NCBI GenBank assembly: GCA_035610365.1
Contig: CM069435.1
Coordinates: forward strand, 62,369,389-62,433,388
DNA length: 64,000 bases
Origin: Aquatica leii
Lineage: Eukaryota; Arthropoda; Insecta; Coleoptera; Lampyridae
Reading direction: 5' to 3'
The notes under the pieces were generated by a model. The model had not been told where the DNA came from, made no database searches, and worked only from the letters and a program-made list of their open reading frames with translations. Shown in pieces: positions 19,560 through 31,573 of this stretch. Both the position numbers and the translations under genes were made by a program. Each line of letters starts with the position of its first letter. Position 1 is the first letter of the stretch.

Positions 19560-20440
19560 TACTGGTATGAGCTACCGATGTGCTAGTAACTGTTTTTTAA
19601 AAGACCTCTTTGCTGCAAGTAGCGACAGGTATAACATCAAAATTTTCCGTAGGTGAATTAAGAGCTTTACGTTTTTTTCGTGACGAGATGTTACGGTCAT
19701 TGTTTAATTTAAAAACAGGTTCTCGAACCGGTAATGGAGAGTAGTTTTTGAAAGTGTTTAATATTGCAAATCTATTGTTTATACTTATTTTACTATATGA
19801 AGGGTTTTCGCCCCCTTGAATGAGACATTTTTAGTAGCCATTATTTTTTTATGTTGTTTTGTAAAGACTGGACACTTTTTATTATTTTTACAATGAACAC
19901 ACAAACTGCTTTTGTACATTCTGATTCTAAATGACCTTCTCCACACATCTTGCAACGAAAGGATCCTTTACATCATTTACTGTTACGTCCAAAACGTAAA
20001 TAATTTCCGCATTGTACTACTGGGTATATGTACGGCTCAACAACAAAATTACACTGTTAATACGAATATTTTTTGGTAATGTGTTACCTAAAAATGAAAT
20101 TATAATTATTTGACGTTTTTCAAATGTTGTCGTGCCGTGCTGTCTGTATCTGTAATCAGTTTAATCATCCTTTGAACATTTATAACTTTTTGTAAGGATT
20201 CGACATAGTTTTTTAAATATTCCTCTTCAAAAAACATGTCGGAATTAAGCTGTTTTTAATTAATATATCGTGGTTAATTGCGAGGTTAGTCATTTCGTAA
20301 TTATTAAACAAAATTTTAACTCGGTTAATTCCTATGGCTCTAATGTCGATAATATAATTTTTGAAAACATTGCCGGAATCCAGATAGTGACCTATTTGTA
20401 TCGGGTGTAATCTTCCTATGTTTTTATTAACGATTAATAA
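19560..20440 (-). pseudogene. LINE ORF1 (gag-like, zinc knuckles)
   Basis: The N-terminal part (about 20440-20060) includes IGRLHPIQIGHYLDSGNVF, GINRVKILFNNYEMTNLAI and FFEEEYLKNYVESLQK. It is followed by a zinc-knuckle run: QCGNYLRFG, CKGSFRCKMCGEGHLESEC and a C-x2-C-like KAVCVHCKNNKKCP (about 20010-19860). The C-terminal part (about 19850-19570) contains NRFAILNTFKNYSPLPVREP. This nucleic-acid-binding protein would coat LINE RNA. It is broken by stops and shifts; APE follows downstream, as expected. Confidence 0.7.
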
Positions 20441-20443
20441 GGG

Positions 20444-20484
20444 TTTGATGGCAGAGCCATCTCATAGTGTGATTTTACTATATA
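20444..20484 (+). repeat. 40-bp fragment of the 48-kb hammerhead repeat
   Basis: GTTTGATGGCAGAGCCATCT and the following bases match 48292-48332 and, inverted, 48522-48559, with a few changes. Within it GATGGC-AGA-GCCATC is a small perfect hairpin. It sits exactly between the I-like LINE and the RTE-type LINE. Confidence 0.75.
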
Positions 20485-20552
20485 ACATGTTCTATATATA
20501 CGCAATAAGGCCCATTATCCAGTTTGTTATATTTATTGCTTAAATCAATGTT

Positions 20553-22690
20553 AGAGTTATTAAACTGATAGAAAATAAGTTCCAAGATGAAGAGGAATAA
20601 ATTAGATTCCGACTTGGCAGGTCATGTGCAGACGATGTTTTCTGTACGAAACAATTAATAGAAAAACGAACGGCAGTAAAACAGGATGTTCATTTATTAT
20701 CTATAGACCTTGAAGCATATGACAATGTAGTACTTTACAAATTGTAGGAAAGCTTTAGAGAAACTAATATAAACGATAACCTAATTAAAACGCTTTGCAG
20801 CTTATACAGAGATTTAATATCAGAAATCAAAATAGAAAACACAGACAAGGATGCTGCGTCACCGACATTGTTTAAAATATACATCAAGAAAACATTACAT
20901 CAATGAAAAAGAAAGTGTGCGGGAATAAAAATAGAAATAGACGACAACACCCATGATCTATACATACAGTTGAGCTGAATAAACAAAGTCTTTGGAGAGG
21001 CGTGGCTGGTGTCACTTTAATTCTAAAATTAGTAAGTACTTTGGTGGGAAATTCAAATCGTTTATATGCTACCCGTGTAGATAACTATTAGACCTTGTTG
21101 AAGTTTGAGGTTATTTCAAAAAAACACTTTATGACTTTAATATTATTAAAATAACTAGTAACTACACATTTTCTTTTCTCAAAGATTAGGTAAGGCATTA
21201 CAAAATATAATAACTACATATTTCTAAAAGTAATTCTAAAAATTACTTATTTACAATCGAAAAACACAATAATAAAAAAATCAATCACCGTCACTTTCGT
21301 TTTCTCTATTACAACTTTTATCGTCAGATGATCCAGTGTTAAGCATAAACGTCAGGTTTTCAACAGTTACATCTAGTCACATTTCTTGTGCCAAGTGATT
21401 CACATGTTGATGATGTTTATCCCAGTTCGATGCAGTCTCAGAAAATGAATTTCTCACTAAGGATTGTATCTCCAGACTACTCTGTGTAATATTATTTATA
21501 GTGAGCTTATGCTAAACTCCATGCCAATTCAATCGGATTTAAGTCGTAGTAGTAAGTTGGCAAATGTAACACTGTATGCCCATGTTTTTTAAGGAATTTG
21601 TTTGCATATGTTTTCGTTTTTCGTATAATTAAATTGTATTACTAAGACTACGATTTTATTTGTTGTCATTACTATATTATTTTTCGAAGTATTGTGGAAT
21701 ACATATTTTTTGCTTCGAGGGAGATCTTAAAATTCTATTACTCTCCATCAGAAATTAGCTGTTGTTCGTAGAATTAACGCTGAAATTAAATGCAGAATTT
21801 AAAGTAATGAATGAGGTTAAGCTACAAAGGTTACACTTAAAAAATGTTATAAATACACTTACCTTGTTCAAATATTCAAGGGAATTTTGACAGTAATTTA
21901 ATTTTTCAAGCGGACGGTACTTACTAATTGTGATTGATTGAAACATTTACCGCTTCAAATTTTTAAAGTTAGTTCACATATTTTCCGGAGACTTTGTTTA
22001 CTTCGGCGCTCTGTATACACTGCAATTGGCAGATGACGGTTATTGCAAACGACACAGACAATTTCAAGTATATGACGAGACTATTAAAACAAATCTTTCA
22101 AAGAGTAGGGTCTTGCAATGAACCTGGATAATACAAGATATTTATGCATATGTACAGAATCGGATAATTTACAGTTGAAAAACGGCAAAGAAATAAAAAT
22201 ATGCTAGGAATATAAGTACATGGGAATAACGTTTGACAGAAGCGGTACAGACAAAAGAGAAAGAAACTCTATAATGTATTATAGAGTAATCTAAAAGTAG
22301 TCTACTGTACGAAGTGGAAACATGAAGACTGGCAGACAGGAACCGAAGCAAAGTGGAGACTACTGAAATAGATGCATTACAAAGATCGGCAAGAACAACA
22401 ACACAAGAAAAAATAAAAAATGAAATAATTTGACAACGAATAGACATTGAAAGCACAATAACAACGGACATAGAGAAAAAACAGCTGATCTCGTATGATC
22501 ATCTACAGCGCATGACAGAGGATAGACTAGACAACGCCGCCTTAGAGAAAAATCAAAGAAAACTTGAGGTGAAGGAAACAGAAAAGCAATGAGCGCCCGA
22601 AACTTAGAAGAAGGATGATGGGTGAATAGAAAGAAGTAGAACCTAGCAATCGGACAACGTCGAAGGACGTTTAAACCGAGATGTATATTA
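20553..22690 (+). pseudogene. RTE-type LINE reverse transcriptase and C-terminus, interrupted
   Basis: Plus strand. Part 1 (20553-20966) reads KLIENKFQDEEE, RFRLGRSCADDVFCTKQLIE (GFR-GRSC.D in the family), VHLLSIDLEAYDNV, NDNLIKTLCSLYRD and SPTLFKIYI. Part 2 (22014-22690) resumes with LQ(F/L)ADD at about 22025-22040, then EYKYMGITFDR-like sequence with stops at 22200-22240, and ends in KAMSARNLEEG and LAIGQRRRTFKPR (about 22590-22680). This is the well-known end of insect RTE-type endonuclease/reverse transcriptases. A TA-flanked DNA element (20967-22013) splits it. Endonuclease sequence upstream is missing, so it is 5'-truncated. Many stops are present. Confidence 0.8.
20967..22013 (-). mobile_element. 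Tc1/mariner-type element inserted at TA, with transposase remnant
   Basis: 1047 bp. The left end CAGTTGAGCTGAATAAACA and the reversed right end CAGAGCGCCGAAGTAAACA share TAAACAAAGTCT and, further in, ATTAGTAAGTAC, so these are imperfect terminal inverted repeats of about 90 bp. TA lies outside both ends (20965-20966 and 22014-22015), and joining across one TA restores the RTE reading. Inside, on the minus strand at about 21620-21280, is the C-terminus of a DDE_3 transposase: KFLKKHGHTVLHLPTYYYDL followed by NPIELAWS, and the tail NTGSSDDKSCNRENESDGD. The N-terminal half is deleted, so the element is non-autonomous. Confidence 0.75.
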
Positions 22691-24807
22691 TTTGTATAAA
22701 AACGATTTGGAATATAATAATATATTTAAAACTATTCACTTTATTTCTCTAAATGCTAAAATAAAAGCAAATTTATTAGAAAAATAACTGTAAAAATTTA
22801 GAATGTTTTTTCAAGTATTAAGGTAAAAATATTGCTACTTGAGCGAGAAAATAACAAACTTTACAAGCAATAATAATTATTTACGTTCAAATTACACACA
22901 ATGAATACTGCCACAGCTTTACAACTAACTTTAAGACATTTATAGAAATATTACACTTAATTAGTAAATCTAGATAATTTAGAATACTATGTTGTTAATT
23001 GTTTTAATTAAAAATAAGCTATTAGAAATAAAACTTAAAAAACCATTACAACAAAGCAAGTCAGCTGTTTACTTATCGCGCGACCGTTTATGGGCGATTC
23101 ATAAGTTAGTTGCTTCAAAGTTGACAGTTTATTGCAGTTTAAATTAAAACGATAATAAAAGTTAAATTGCATTTAAATTAAATGGCTCAATTAATTTTCA
23201 GCATTGCGTTTACTACTACTAAAACTGAATACTATGCGAAGTGACTATAGTTTCAACCGAATAAAAATATCTCGTCAAAAATAAACAAACATTATTTATT
23301 AATTTTAGTTGCTTTGTTACAAATATTAAAGAATAAAAAATACTGGAAGTTATAAAAAACGTATATCATGCATTTTTACGTATTGGTTTAGGATTAGATT
23401 TTACCTAAAACAAAAACCAAAAATTGAAAGCATTAAAGTTCACTTTAAGAAGTAAAAATAATTGATTACCTTCTGCACCTAAAACTAAACAAAAAACACA
23501 TTGAGATATCTATTAGATTAAGATTTTGTATCTTGAACAAGAAAACGTGCGCAATCGACTATGTCATAATGGTATTAATTAATTAGAGTATAGAAAATGT
23601 TTAACAAACAATAGTATTTAAACTAATAAAATTTAGAGTATATCTGCGAATGTTGAATCAAATTAAACTAATAGGGTAAATTAAACAAGAAACAGTGGTA
23701 CAACAATTAATTTGTTTATTTTTACATTTTCACCAAAGATGTTTGAACAAAAAAGATATTGAGTAAAGACTTTAAAAACACAAAACAATAAAACAAAATT
23801 TTAATAATATTTGTTAGTTTTAAAAAATTTATTAATTGTGTAATAAAAATCGCTTATTATAAATAACTAATCATAACAAATGTTATTGTATTCTAATGTA
23901 AAAAGATGTCTTTATATCTAAAACCAAGAAATTAATGGAACGTTAAAATGTGTTGTTTGAACATAAACAACCAACAAAGAAAACAATATTGTTTAATGTT
24001 TAGTAATTGTAGAACGTTAATAATATTAACTATAATATTATAAAATTTTTACGGTATTAATAAAAAATAGTTTATAAACCAATACTGTTTTTCACAACAA
24101 AGTAATGCAAGAACAATAAAAATTTTATAATGCAGAGTTTTTGCTTGTTTAAAATAATTTTATAGAAACATTGTTAAATTAGTTAAAATAAATAGTACAA
24201 CTTAAAAATTCTTAGTTGACACTTTACCTGCTTTACGATAATGTAAAAAATATTATAAAAATAGTAAATTAAATTCTAATGATTAAAATTTCCGTTGTAA
24301 AGTAATAACCCAGAGAACACCTAAAATTTTAATCGGAAAATTCATTTGCATCAATTTATTACTTATTTTAAGTCGCATTTGACCATACTTTTTGTGATGG
24401 TATGCGAGTGACAGGTTTTCATTCTGGTACGTTCGATATATTGTTTCTACGACTACAACTCTACTCTCTAAAGAAAATAGTTAGATAATATGTCAACAAA
24501 AAGAAATAATTTGAAATTTTTGCAATAAATGATTTGTCCAATCATATTTGAGAATTCTAAGTTGGTACATACACAGTGAAAAGCAAATTATTACAGTTTG
24601 CAACAAACATTTTCTTCGTGCATTTTATTAATTCCTTTTATTGTGTTACAGTGTTACTCTTGTTTATTGAAACTAATCTTTTTAAAGACTTCTTTGTTGT
24701 TTTATTTGTGAAATACAGCTATGTACTTACAAGTGTTTTAATAAAATGAAATTTAATGTAAGTTTTGTTTTAAGGTTATCCTTATTATAGCTGGAACTAT
24801 AAAAAAA
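22691..24807. other. Long AT-rich spacer
   Basis: No coding frame, structured RNA or long repeat recognised. Confidence 0.5.
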
Positions 24808-25630
24808 ATACATTCTGAGACTCAAAACATCATCAAAAATTTTATTTAGTTCATCGGTAGTCAAAAAACTGCTGGTAAATGGGCATTCTCTTTAAACATT
24901 TAAATTAAACGTGCAGCGGCTGCTGTTGGAAAACCAGTGGTTACTATTTTGAGGATCGGAAAAGAAGCTGCTGTGGCTGACGGTAATCTACTACAATCAC
25001 TTTAAAAAAAAAAGAGAAGCAAAGAACCCAACAAAATAGTGATAGATGAGTGCAATTTAGAAAAGTCAAAAAGAGCAGTGTAAAATATTTACATGGATGA
25101 CAATTAAGTGCCCACGTTAAAAATTTTAGTAAGCAAGATGCAAGAATAGATAATTATACTGGTGAACAAAAAACTATTTGAAGACATTTTTTAAATATTA
25201 GCTTCAAATTTAAATGTGAAAACTAACAAAAATTGCTTATGGAACAATGATATGATAACTTGGCGTTCTCGCTGAGAAGGTTGAGAGAAAACGTTGCTCT
25301 CTAAAAAAATAAAAAAACCCATGACATATTTAGACGAAACTTTTATTCGCCCATCTTATGGGTGAGTAAGTGATAGCAGTCAAAGAACCAACCAGGTGTA
25401 TATAAATCTGACCATTCTGGTAGTGTAAACAATGCTTTATTAATTTTTCAATCTAAGAGAAAATCAAGAGATTACCACAATGATAATGCAAGCGTGTGGA
25501 TCAATTCGTTCATGAAATGTGGGACAAAGATGGATTAGTTGACAAACTAGTGGAAAGTTTGAAATTTGTAGTGAATACTGGTTCGTCAGAAGATGAGACA
25601 AGTTCGGAAGAAAAATATGAAAGTGAGTAA
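24808..25630 (+). pseudogene. Second DDE_3 transposase of the same family, internally deleted
   Basis: The N-terminal helix-turn-helix region reads SETQNIIKNF, then AAAAVGKPVVTILRIGKEAA (about 24910-24975). A catalytic-core start TYLDETFIRPSYG (about 25325-25362) holds the first Asp and Glu of the D-E-(T/S) motif. After a gap, a YHND remnant (about 25475) is followed by the C-terminal tail DKLVESLKFVVNTGSSEDET and a run of Glu/Ser ending at TAA 25628-25630. The tail matches that of the element at 20967-22013 (NTGSS-D/E-D). The NPIE block carrying the last acidic residue is deleted here but present there. No terminal repeats found. Confidence 0.65.
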
Positions 25631-27102
25631 TAAAATTGTTAAAATATGTACCTACCTGTTCAATTAATTTTGAGTGTTATTTAAAGATTAATTCCTGTTA
25701 CCAAAAATTGCGAAACAAATAAATAATTCGTTCATTTGATAACATATTTAGGCGTCCCTTTTTTAACTATCTTGTTTCCTAAATGAAGATAATAAGTTTG
25801 ATTTATGTTTTAGCGGTTAGGCAATGTTGTGAATTTTTTACAACAAATTTCATTTTCTATAGGTCAATGTCATTATCATACAAGATAATGAATTATGAAA
25901 CCATAATTTCAGATACAAATATGCTTTGCATCGCAGCACAAAATTTTCAAACAACGTTATCTAGAATCATGTGCATGCTGTCGCAATACTTTTGTAGATA
26001 CTTATAAAATTTAAAAAAAATTATTAATTAAATGTTTTAGGTTGTACAAGATGTATTTTGCAATCGTTAGTATTTAGTAACTCATTGTAATGAAATGTGA
26101 ATATATTTTACAAAGTAATTACAATTAGAATAAATGAAAGCACTTAATTTGCAACTTTACTAGTTTTTTTTATGCCAAAGAAACGATAAAAATAATTTAT
26201 TGATGTTTTATCCCAGCATTGTCATAAAAAATAATTACAAGAGTATTTAATTTGCTGTTTAATAACTTTACAATGATTACTAGAATTTACGTGTTTGACA
26301 AGTTAAGTAGTAAAGTAATCAAATCAGTCAAACAACAAAACTACTCAATTTGCAATAACAAAATATTTTGATTAACTAAAAGAAATTAATATAGATGTAC
26401 ATATTAACATTAATACGTTTTTAACCTGAAAAAAAATTAGAAAAAGACATTGTGTTTTAGCATTCATCGACAGTTACAAAATGTTTTTTTTAACATTTTT
26501 GATATGTGTACGATGTTATTTGTTTAATCATAAACACACAATATTTTTATGCTGCATTTTATAAAAGAAAAGAATTGTTATAAAAATATTTAATCAGTTT
26601 TTAATTCAAAACAATAGTACGAAAATCACTACTTTCTCGAGTGATATTTTTATATTACTTTCCTACATTGTAAAATTTTATTTCTACAAATAATACTAGT
26701 TAATTACAAATTATTTTTAAGATTTACAAATTTATAGCCTAGAAAAATAAATTTTCAATCATGGAAAACAATAACACAATTTCTTTAAGATTCTTCTATG
26801 AGGAAGGGCATCAAAGCACTTTAAATGTCTATAGAAAGCGACGTTTTGTGCAGCTAAGTGTTTTATTAAAAATTCCAGTTATTGCAGGTTAAATTAACAT
26901 TGCTAAAAGTAATTAATACTACAATTAATTTTACTTATAATTATAGAACTAGAAAAGTTGTGTGTTTAGAACTGCATTTTGAAGACAACCAAAAAAATAA
27001 ATTAATAATAAACATAAAAACAAACACAACACAAGAGTAACAAATGTAGACCTGACATAATATGAATTTTTCAAAAAAGGTTCAACCAGAGCCAGAAGTC
27101 TA
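25631..27102. other. AT-rich spacer
   Basis: Nothing recognised. At 26761-26890 a short open frame starting MENNNTISLRFF has no similarity I know. Confidence 0.4.
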
Positions 27103-27707
27103 AAGAAGTGCGCACTTAGCTTGCATGAAACGTTGCTTTTTATAGACATTTAAAGTGTTTTAATGTCGCTCCTCATAGAAAAATCTAAAAAAAGTCTAAC
27201 TAAAGTGGAAAACAATAAACAACTTATCGAAAACAATGTAAAAATTAATGAAACTATGGTTAAACATATGGAACGGAAATTCAAGCTGACACGACTAGGA
27301 CGAAACCAAAACTACGCACCACAAAAAGAACACAGTAAGAGCAATTACAGGAAGAGAAAACAATGACGTAAAAGACCAATGTAACATTACTAGTATAGCT
27401 TAAATTGTAATAAAAGATAATAGAATGATTACGTGAGCAGAGATAATGACAGCACAGTTATAACAATAGTAAAAAACTAGAAACCACAAAGCAAAATAAG
27501 CCTAGGCAGACCATCAAAGAAATGAGTTGATAGCTAAATTTGCACGTCAACAAAACTTAATAAATAACTAAACGACTCGTAAAAAAATATCAGAAACTTA
27601 TATAAAATAAGAAAAGGTGTATCGATAAATTTATAAAAGAAAAAAGATGTTAGAAAGAACGAACTTAGCTAAACTGTGGCATAAACAGTGTTTGGTGTCG
27701 GTGTTTG
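27103..27707 (+). repeat. Tandem duplication of about 605 bp, unit 1
   Basis: Begins AAGAAGTGCGCACTTAG and ends after AAACTGTGGCATAAACAGTG. Unit 2 follows directly at 27708. Inside unit 1 is an open frame (27163-27366) starting MSLLIEKSKKSLTKVENNKQ, with a heptad-like run of Asn/Lys/Leu and a basic end. I do not recognise it. Unit 2 carries the same frame but with stops. The frame could be the start of a retroelement gag, or chance. Confidence 0.8.
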
Positions 27708-28325
27708 AAGGAGTGCGCACTTAGTTGCACAAAACATTGGCTTTTGTAGACACTTAAAGTGTTTTAATGCACCTCCTCATAAAAAAATCCTAAAGTTGTG
27801 TTAAGTCTAACTAAGGAAGAAAACAATATACAACTTATTGAAATCAATCTAAAAATTTATGAAGGTATGGTTAAACGTATGCAATAAAAACTTATGCTGA
27901 CACTACTAAGACCATTGAATAATAAATAATAAATTATTACTCAATGCTAAGACAAAACAAAAACTACGCACCATGAAATAAAACATAGCAATTACAGGAA
28001 GACAAAAAAAGTGACATATAGGACCAATGTAATCAATGTAATCATTGATATAACCTAAATTGTAATAAAAGATAAAAGAATAATCACGTGAGCAGAGTTA
28101 ATAACTACACGGTTATAAAAATAGTAAGACTAGAAACCACAAAGCAAAATAAATTTAGACAGGTCTTCAAAGTGATGAGTTGAAAGCTGAATTTGCCCGT
28201 CAACAAAAGAAAAAAAATATCAGGAACTCATATAAAATAAGAAAACAGATTGACAAATGTACAAAAAAAAAATGTTAAGAAGAAACAATCCGGCTAAACT
28301 GTAGCATAACCAATGTTTTAGTAAG
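27708..28325 (+). repeat. Tandem duplication, unit 2
   Basis: Begins AGGAGTGCGCACTTAGTTGC and ends near AAACTGTAGCATAACCAATG. It diverges from unit 1 by scattered substitutions, a short AATAATAAATAATAAATT insertion at about 27918 and a small deletion near 28210, so the duplication is old. Confidence 0.8.
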
Positions 28326-29289
28326 TAAGATACTTAAAATTAGTGTGGACGCCAATCAAGAACACGATGCAATTATCTCTTACGTCTGTTTTCACCCAGA
28401 TACCTATCAGATTAGTTACAACTCCTAGTGAACTTATCTTTGGAGTGTAACGTCACATTTTTGAAACTTAATTAAGCATTCAAATAACGCGCACGTGATT
28501 TGTTTAAAAGATTTTGGTTACACTTAAAATTTAAGCATTTATTATCAAACTCATTTAATGCAAAAAAAAATAAATCAAAATGAACGATAAAAGAAAAATA
28601 AGTAAAGTAACTATATTAAATTTACACCAAAAAAAAAAACAAAATACGTTAAGACACAACTTACAAACTACAAACGTTATAATCTAATTTTAAAAAAATT
28701 GGGTAACACGCAAAGGCTTTGCAAGACGTAAATAATTCAGTTACATAAAATTATTACTAATAATTCAATAAAACACCACAGACGTATGTATAAGTGTCGC
28801 AACTTTTATTTAGCTTCATTTAAACAAATTATTTCTTCTTGATTGAGTAAATTTTTTACAAACCGCGAATAAATCACAAAATTCATGTTCGAATTGCATA
28901 AGTGTAAAGTTAAAATTATATTTACTTTGAAAAGTTACGCTTGTCACGATATCAATTGCAATAAATTTTTTGTAGCAAACAGTAATTATAAATACCTTGA
29001 TTAATATTTATTTTCTAATAAGAGCTGTGAATAAAGTTGAACCCAAGAAACAGAATGGCATTCAAAGCTCCAACAAGAAGTAACTTAACTGCGGCGATGA
29101 TTTGATTGGGTACGATCATAACTTAAAACGCGGAATGTGCATTATAATATGTTGCCTTCGACGATACAAAACATCGACTCTGTAAAGATATTGCGAAAAT
29201 CGTGGTGCTAACGATAGGGCGTTTTAGAAAACAATAAATTAAACTCTATAAGTGGACTTGTGCAAATGTCTTTATTACGTTCGAACATA
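28326..29289. other. AT-rich spacer, possibly the 3' end of Pao copy 2
   Basis: No coding sequence. No LTR pair could be matched with sequence beyond 32.1 kb. Confidence 0.4.
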
Positions 29290-30851
29290 AAATCTTTTTT
29301 TAAATGTAATGACAGTGCGGCGGCCCGTTTTACAAAATGTTAAATTTGTGCGTGCGCACGAACACTACGCGAATTCTGCCGTTACCACCTGGATGCAATT
29401 TAGTTACTCGAGTTAAAGATCATATTATGTTAGGCTTTGACAAAAGCACCAGGGTACCGACTTGTAATTGAGGTTCAAGTGCGGATTGCCATGTTATACG
29501 TTGCTGCATCTCAGGCAAAATTTTTCGGTGCCACCTATTCTAAAAGTGCTGCAGAAGTTGCTGATATTTTTAAAAAGAATCTAGGCGATTAACTGGTAGA
29601 TTCTTTAAACGTTTAGCCAGTAATACCGAGTAATGGTGTCTAAGTAAAAATGGAAAGGAGTAAATGTTTGAAAATCATTAGGATCACTCAAAAGCGCTCC
29701 CAACGAATATGAATTAAGCACGGGCTGAATCTGGGATAATAAAGTATATAACGTAATTCAAATTTGCAGATTTAAGAATTTTGACCAAGTGCCTTTTTCT
29801 ACTTTTTACTTTAATTCTTACAGTTCACCAAAATGCGACAAACTAGAAGGAATAAAACTCCAATCAATTAATTCCGTTATGTAGATTATGTAGATTTTAG
29901 TCCAAAATATAAATATAGGTTTTCCAACTCATCCGCGGCAGCAATAAAATTGGTAGCATTATCTTAGTGCATTCGTCTAGGACTTCGGCGTTGCGCATTA
30001 AAACGCTTAAAAGTCTGGAGAAAAGCTTGACTTGTGACCATTTCCAAATAAAGCGCACGAGTAGTCATGCAAACCAACAAAGCTAAAAAAGCTTTAATAA
30101 GCTTTGGATTGCAGGTGTAACGGTCTTTAATAAAAATCGGATCGGCGAAATCAACGCTTGTTTCTAAAAAGGGTAAATCTCACATGCTATTTGTATTAAA
30201 TTGCCGATTAGACCGAAAGTAAATTACACATTTGTGCACGACTTGACGACAAGTTATACGACCAGCAATCGGCCAAAAATGATTTCTGACAACAGATAGG
30301 AGCTGATCAGGTACGCAATGTAAATATTTTAAATGGTAATGTTGTATAATTAATATAGTAACTGCGTGATTTTTACGTAGCAGTAAGGGGTAAATTTTAT
30401 CGTATGCAAAATTAGAATTGCAAATCCGACCTCCCACTCAAATTAAACCTTCTTGATCAAAAAAGAGAATCTATGTTCAAACAACTTACCTTTTCGTTCT
30501 GTCAGATATTTAATTGTGGAAGCTAAACAAGACCTTTGGAAAAAAGAAACAAAGTTTAAAATATTCTGATATCTTTAACAGAGCCATTTCTTGTTTAGCA
30601 AGAAGAGAACGCATGTTGTTGATTCTTCTCAGCACGAAAGCAAGCATTCTTTGCAACTTAAAGAAAAACGAATAACTTGAAATTAAACCATTAAAAAAAT
30701 TGTTATTTTCATTGGAACATAAACTTACAGGTATAATGTTTGCTTCGGGTAACTGCAGTTTTAAAGTAGTTAAAGTCTTAATAGATCGATAAGTGGTGTT
30801 TGCAAAAATTGAAGACCCTGTAACCAAAATCAATAGAAGACGAGAAATCAA
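29290..30851 (-). pseudogene. Pao copy 2 integrase region
   Basis: The linker (30851-30510) contains FKLQRMLAFVLRRINNMRSL. The H2C2 zinc domain (30437-30180) has HYHLKYLHCVPDQLLSVV, FWPIAGR and HKCVIYFRSN, with the second zinc Cys of KC..C replaced by Tyr. The catalytic core (30179-29880) shows TSVDFADPIFIKD, ALLVCMTTRALYLEMVTS, DNATNFIAAADEL. The C-terminal DUF5641-like tail is only traceable (about 29580-29290; HPGG then VRVV-like). Several stops lie between the blocks. Confidence 0.8.
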
Positions 30852-31002
30852 GGATGCAGAATTTTGTTTGGTAGGGCAATAGTAGCAGTAGATAGAATTA
30901 CTGTTTTCATGAATGTACGCGACCCAATAAGCTAAAAATTTCTTAAACTTGTTAGGCGTGGAGTTTCACATATGTCGCCAAATAAAAAGAACTTTACAAC
31001 CC

Positions 31003-31570
31003 ATACGTTATGGTGTTTAATCTTAAACATTAAATTTTTTCCTTAATATTCGAGCGCCAAAGAATGCATTGATATTTAGGTCTATACATTTTTTCTACAT
31101 CACCAATTATTGCAACATAATGCTGTCAAAAATTTAAAAAAGAAAAGAACAAATCTCTTTAAACGTTAAGACTCATGACTGGTCGGGCTTGAAGACAGTT
31201 TTACGACTTTGTGTGGTGGTAAAAAATTTGAAAGTTTGAAATTCAATCTTGTTTCAAGATAGTTGAGAAATAAATATGTTCTAATTTACGGTAATATTCA
31301 ATAAACTCATAGTACTTCTTGTATACGTCAGGATTTCTTTGCAATCTCTTTTTAAGAGATGAGAACCGTTTAATTGCAATGTCATAAGATGTACCTAAAT
31401 TACTCAATAAAGAGTTGAACAGAATCGCAACAGTGTACCTACCATCGGAAGTGCGGAATGTATTCTTAGTAAAATGTCTTTTGCAAAATTATTTATCGGT
31501 AGATATGTAAGAAAGAAAAATCTTTGGTTTAATGGTTTCCATTTCCCAGAATCGTTGAAGATGAAAATCT
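31003..31570 (-). pseudogene. Pao copy 2 RT remnant
   Basis: The protease-RT linker reads LQRFWEMETIKPK, DGRYTVAILFNSLLSNLG, AIKRFSSLKKRLQRNPDVYK. Then a piece of RT palm: YVAIIGDVEKMYR, KYQCILWRSN, LNTITYG. The YVDD region is gone. Confidence 0.8.
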
Positions 31571-31573
31571 AGA

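Larger units (their letters stand above)
14877..20440 (-). mobile_element. I-like non-LTR retrotransposon (LINE with RNase H), decayed and interrupted
   Basis: Read on the minus strand from 20440 to 14877: a gag-like ORF1 with zinc knuckles, then ORF2 with APE endonuclease, reverse transcriptase and RNase H. This order, with an RNase H after RT, points to the I/Nimb/Loa-type group rather than to jockey or RTE. All frames are broken by stops and small shifts. A 1159-bp solo-LTR-like insertion (17190-18348) splits the segment between endonuclease and RT. The element stops abruptly after RNase H and no 3' tail is evident. Confidence 0.85.

Noticed and set aside
25783..26007. 74-codon open frame, plus strand
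   Set aside because: No domain or repeat signature. Length is within chance expectation for this base composition.
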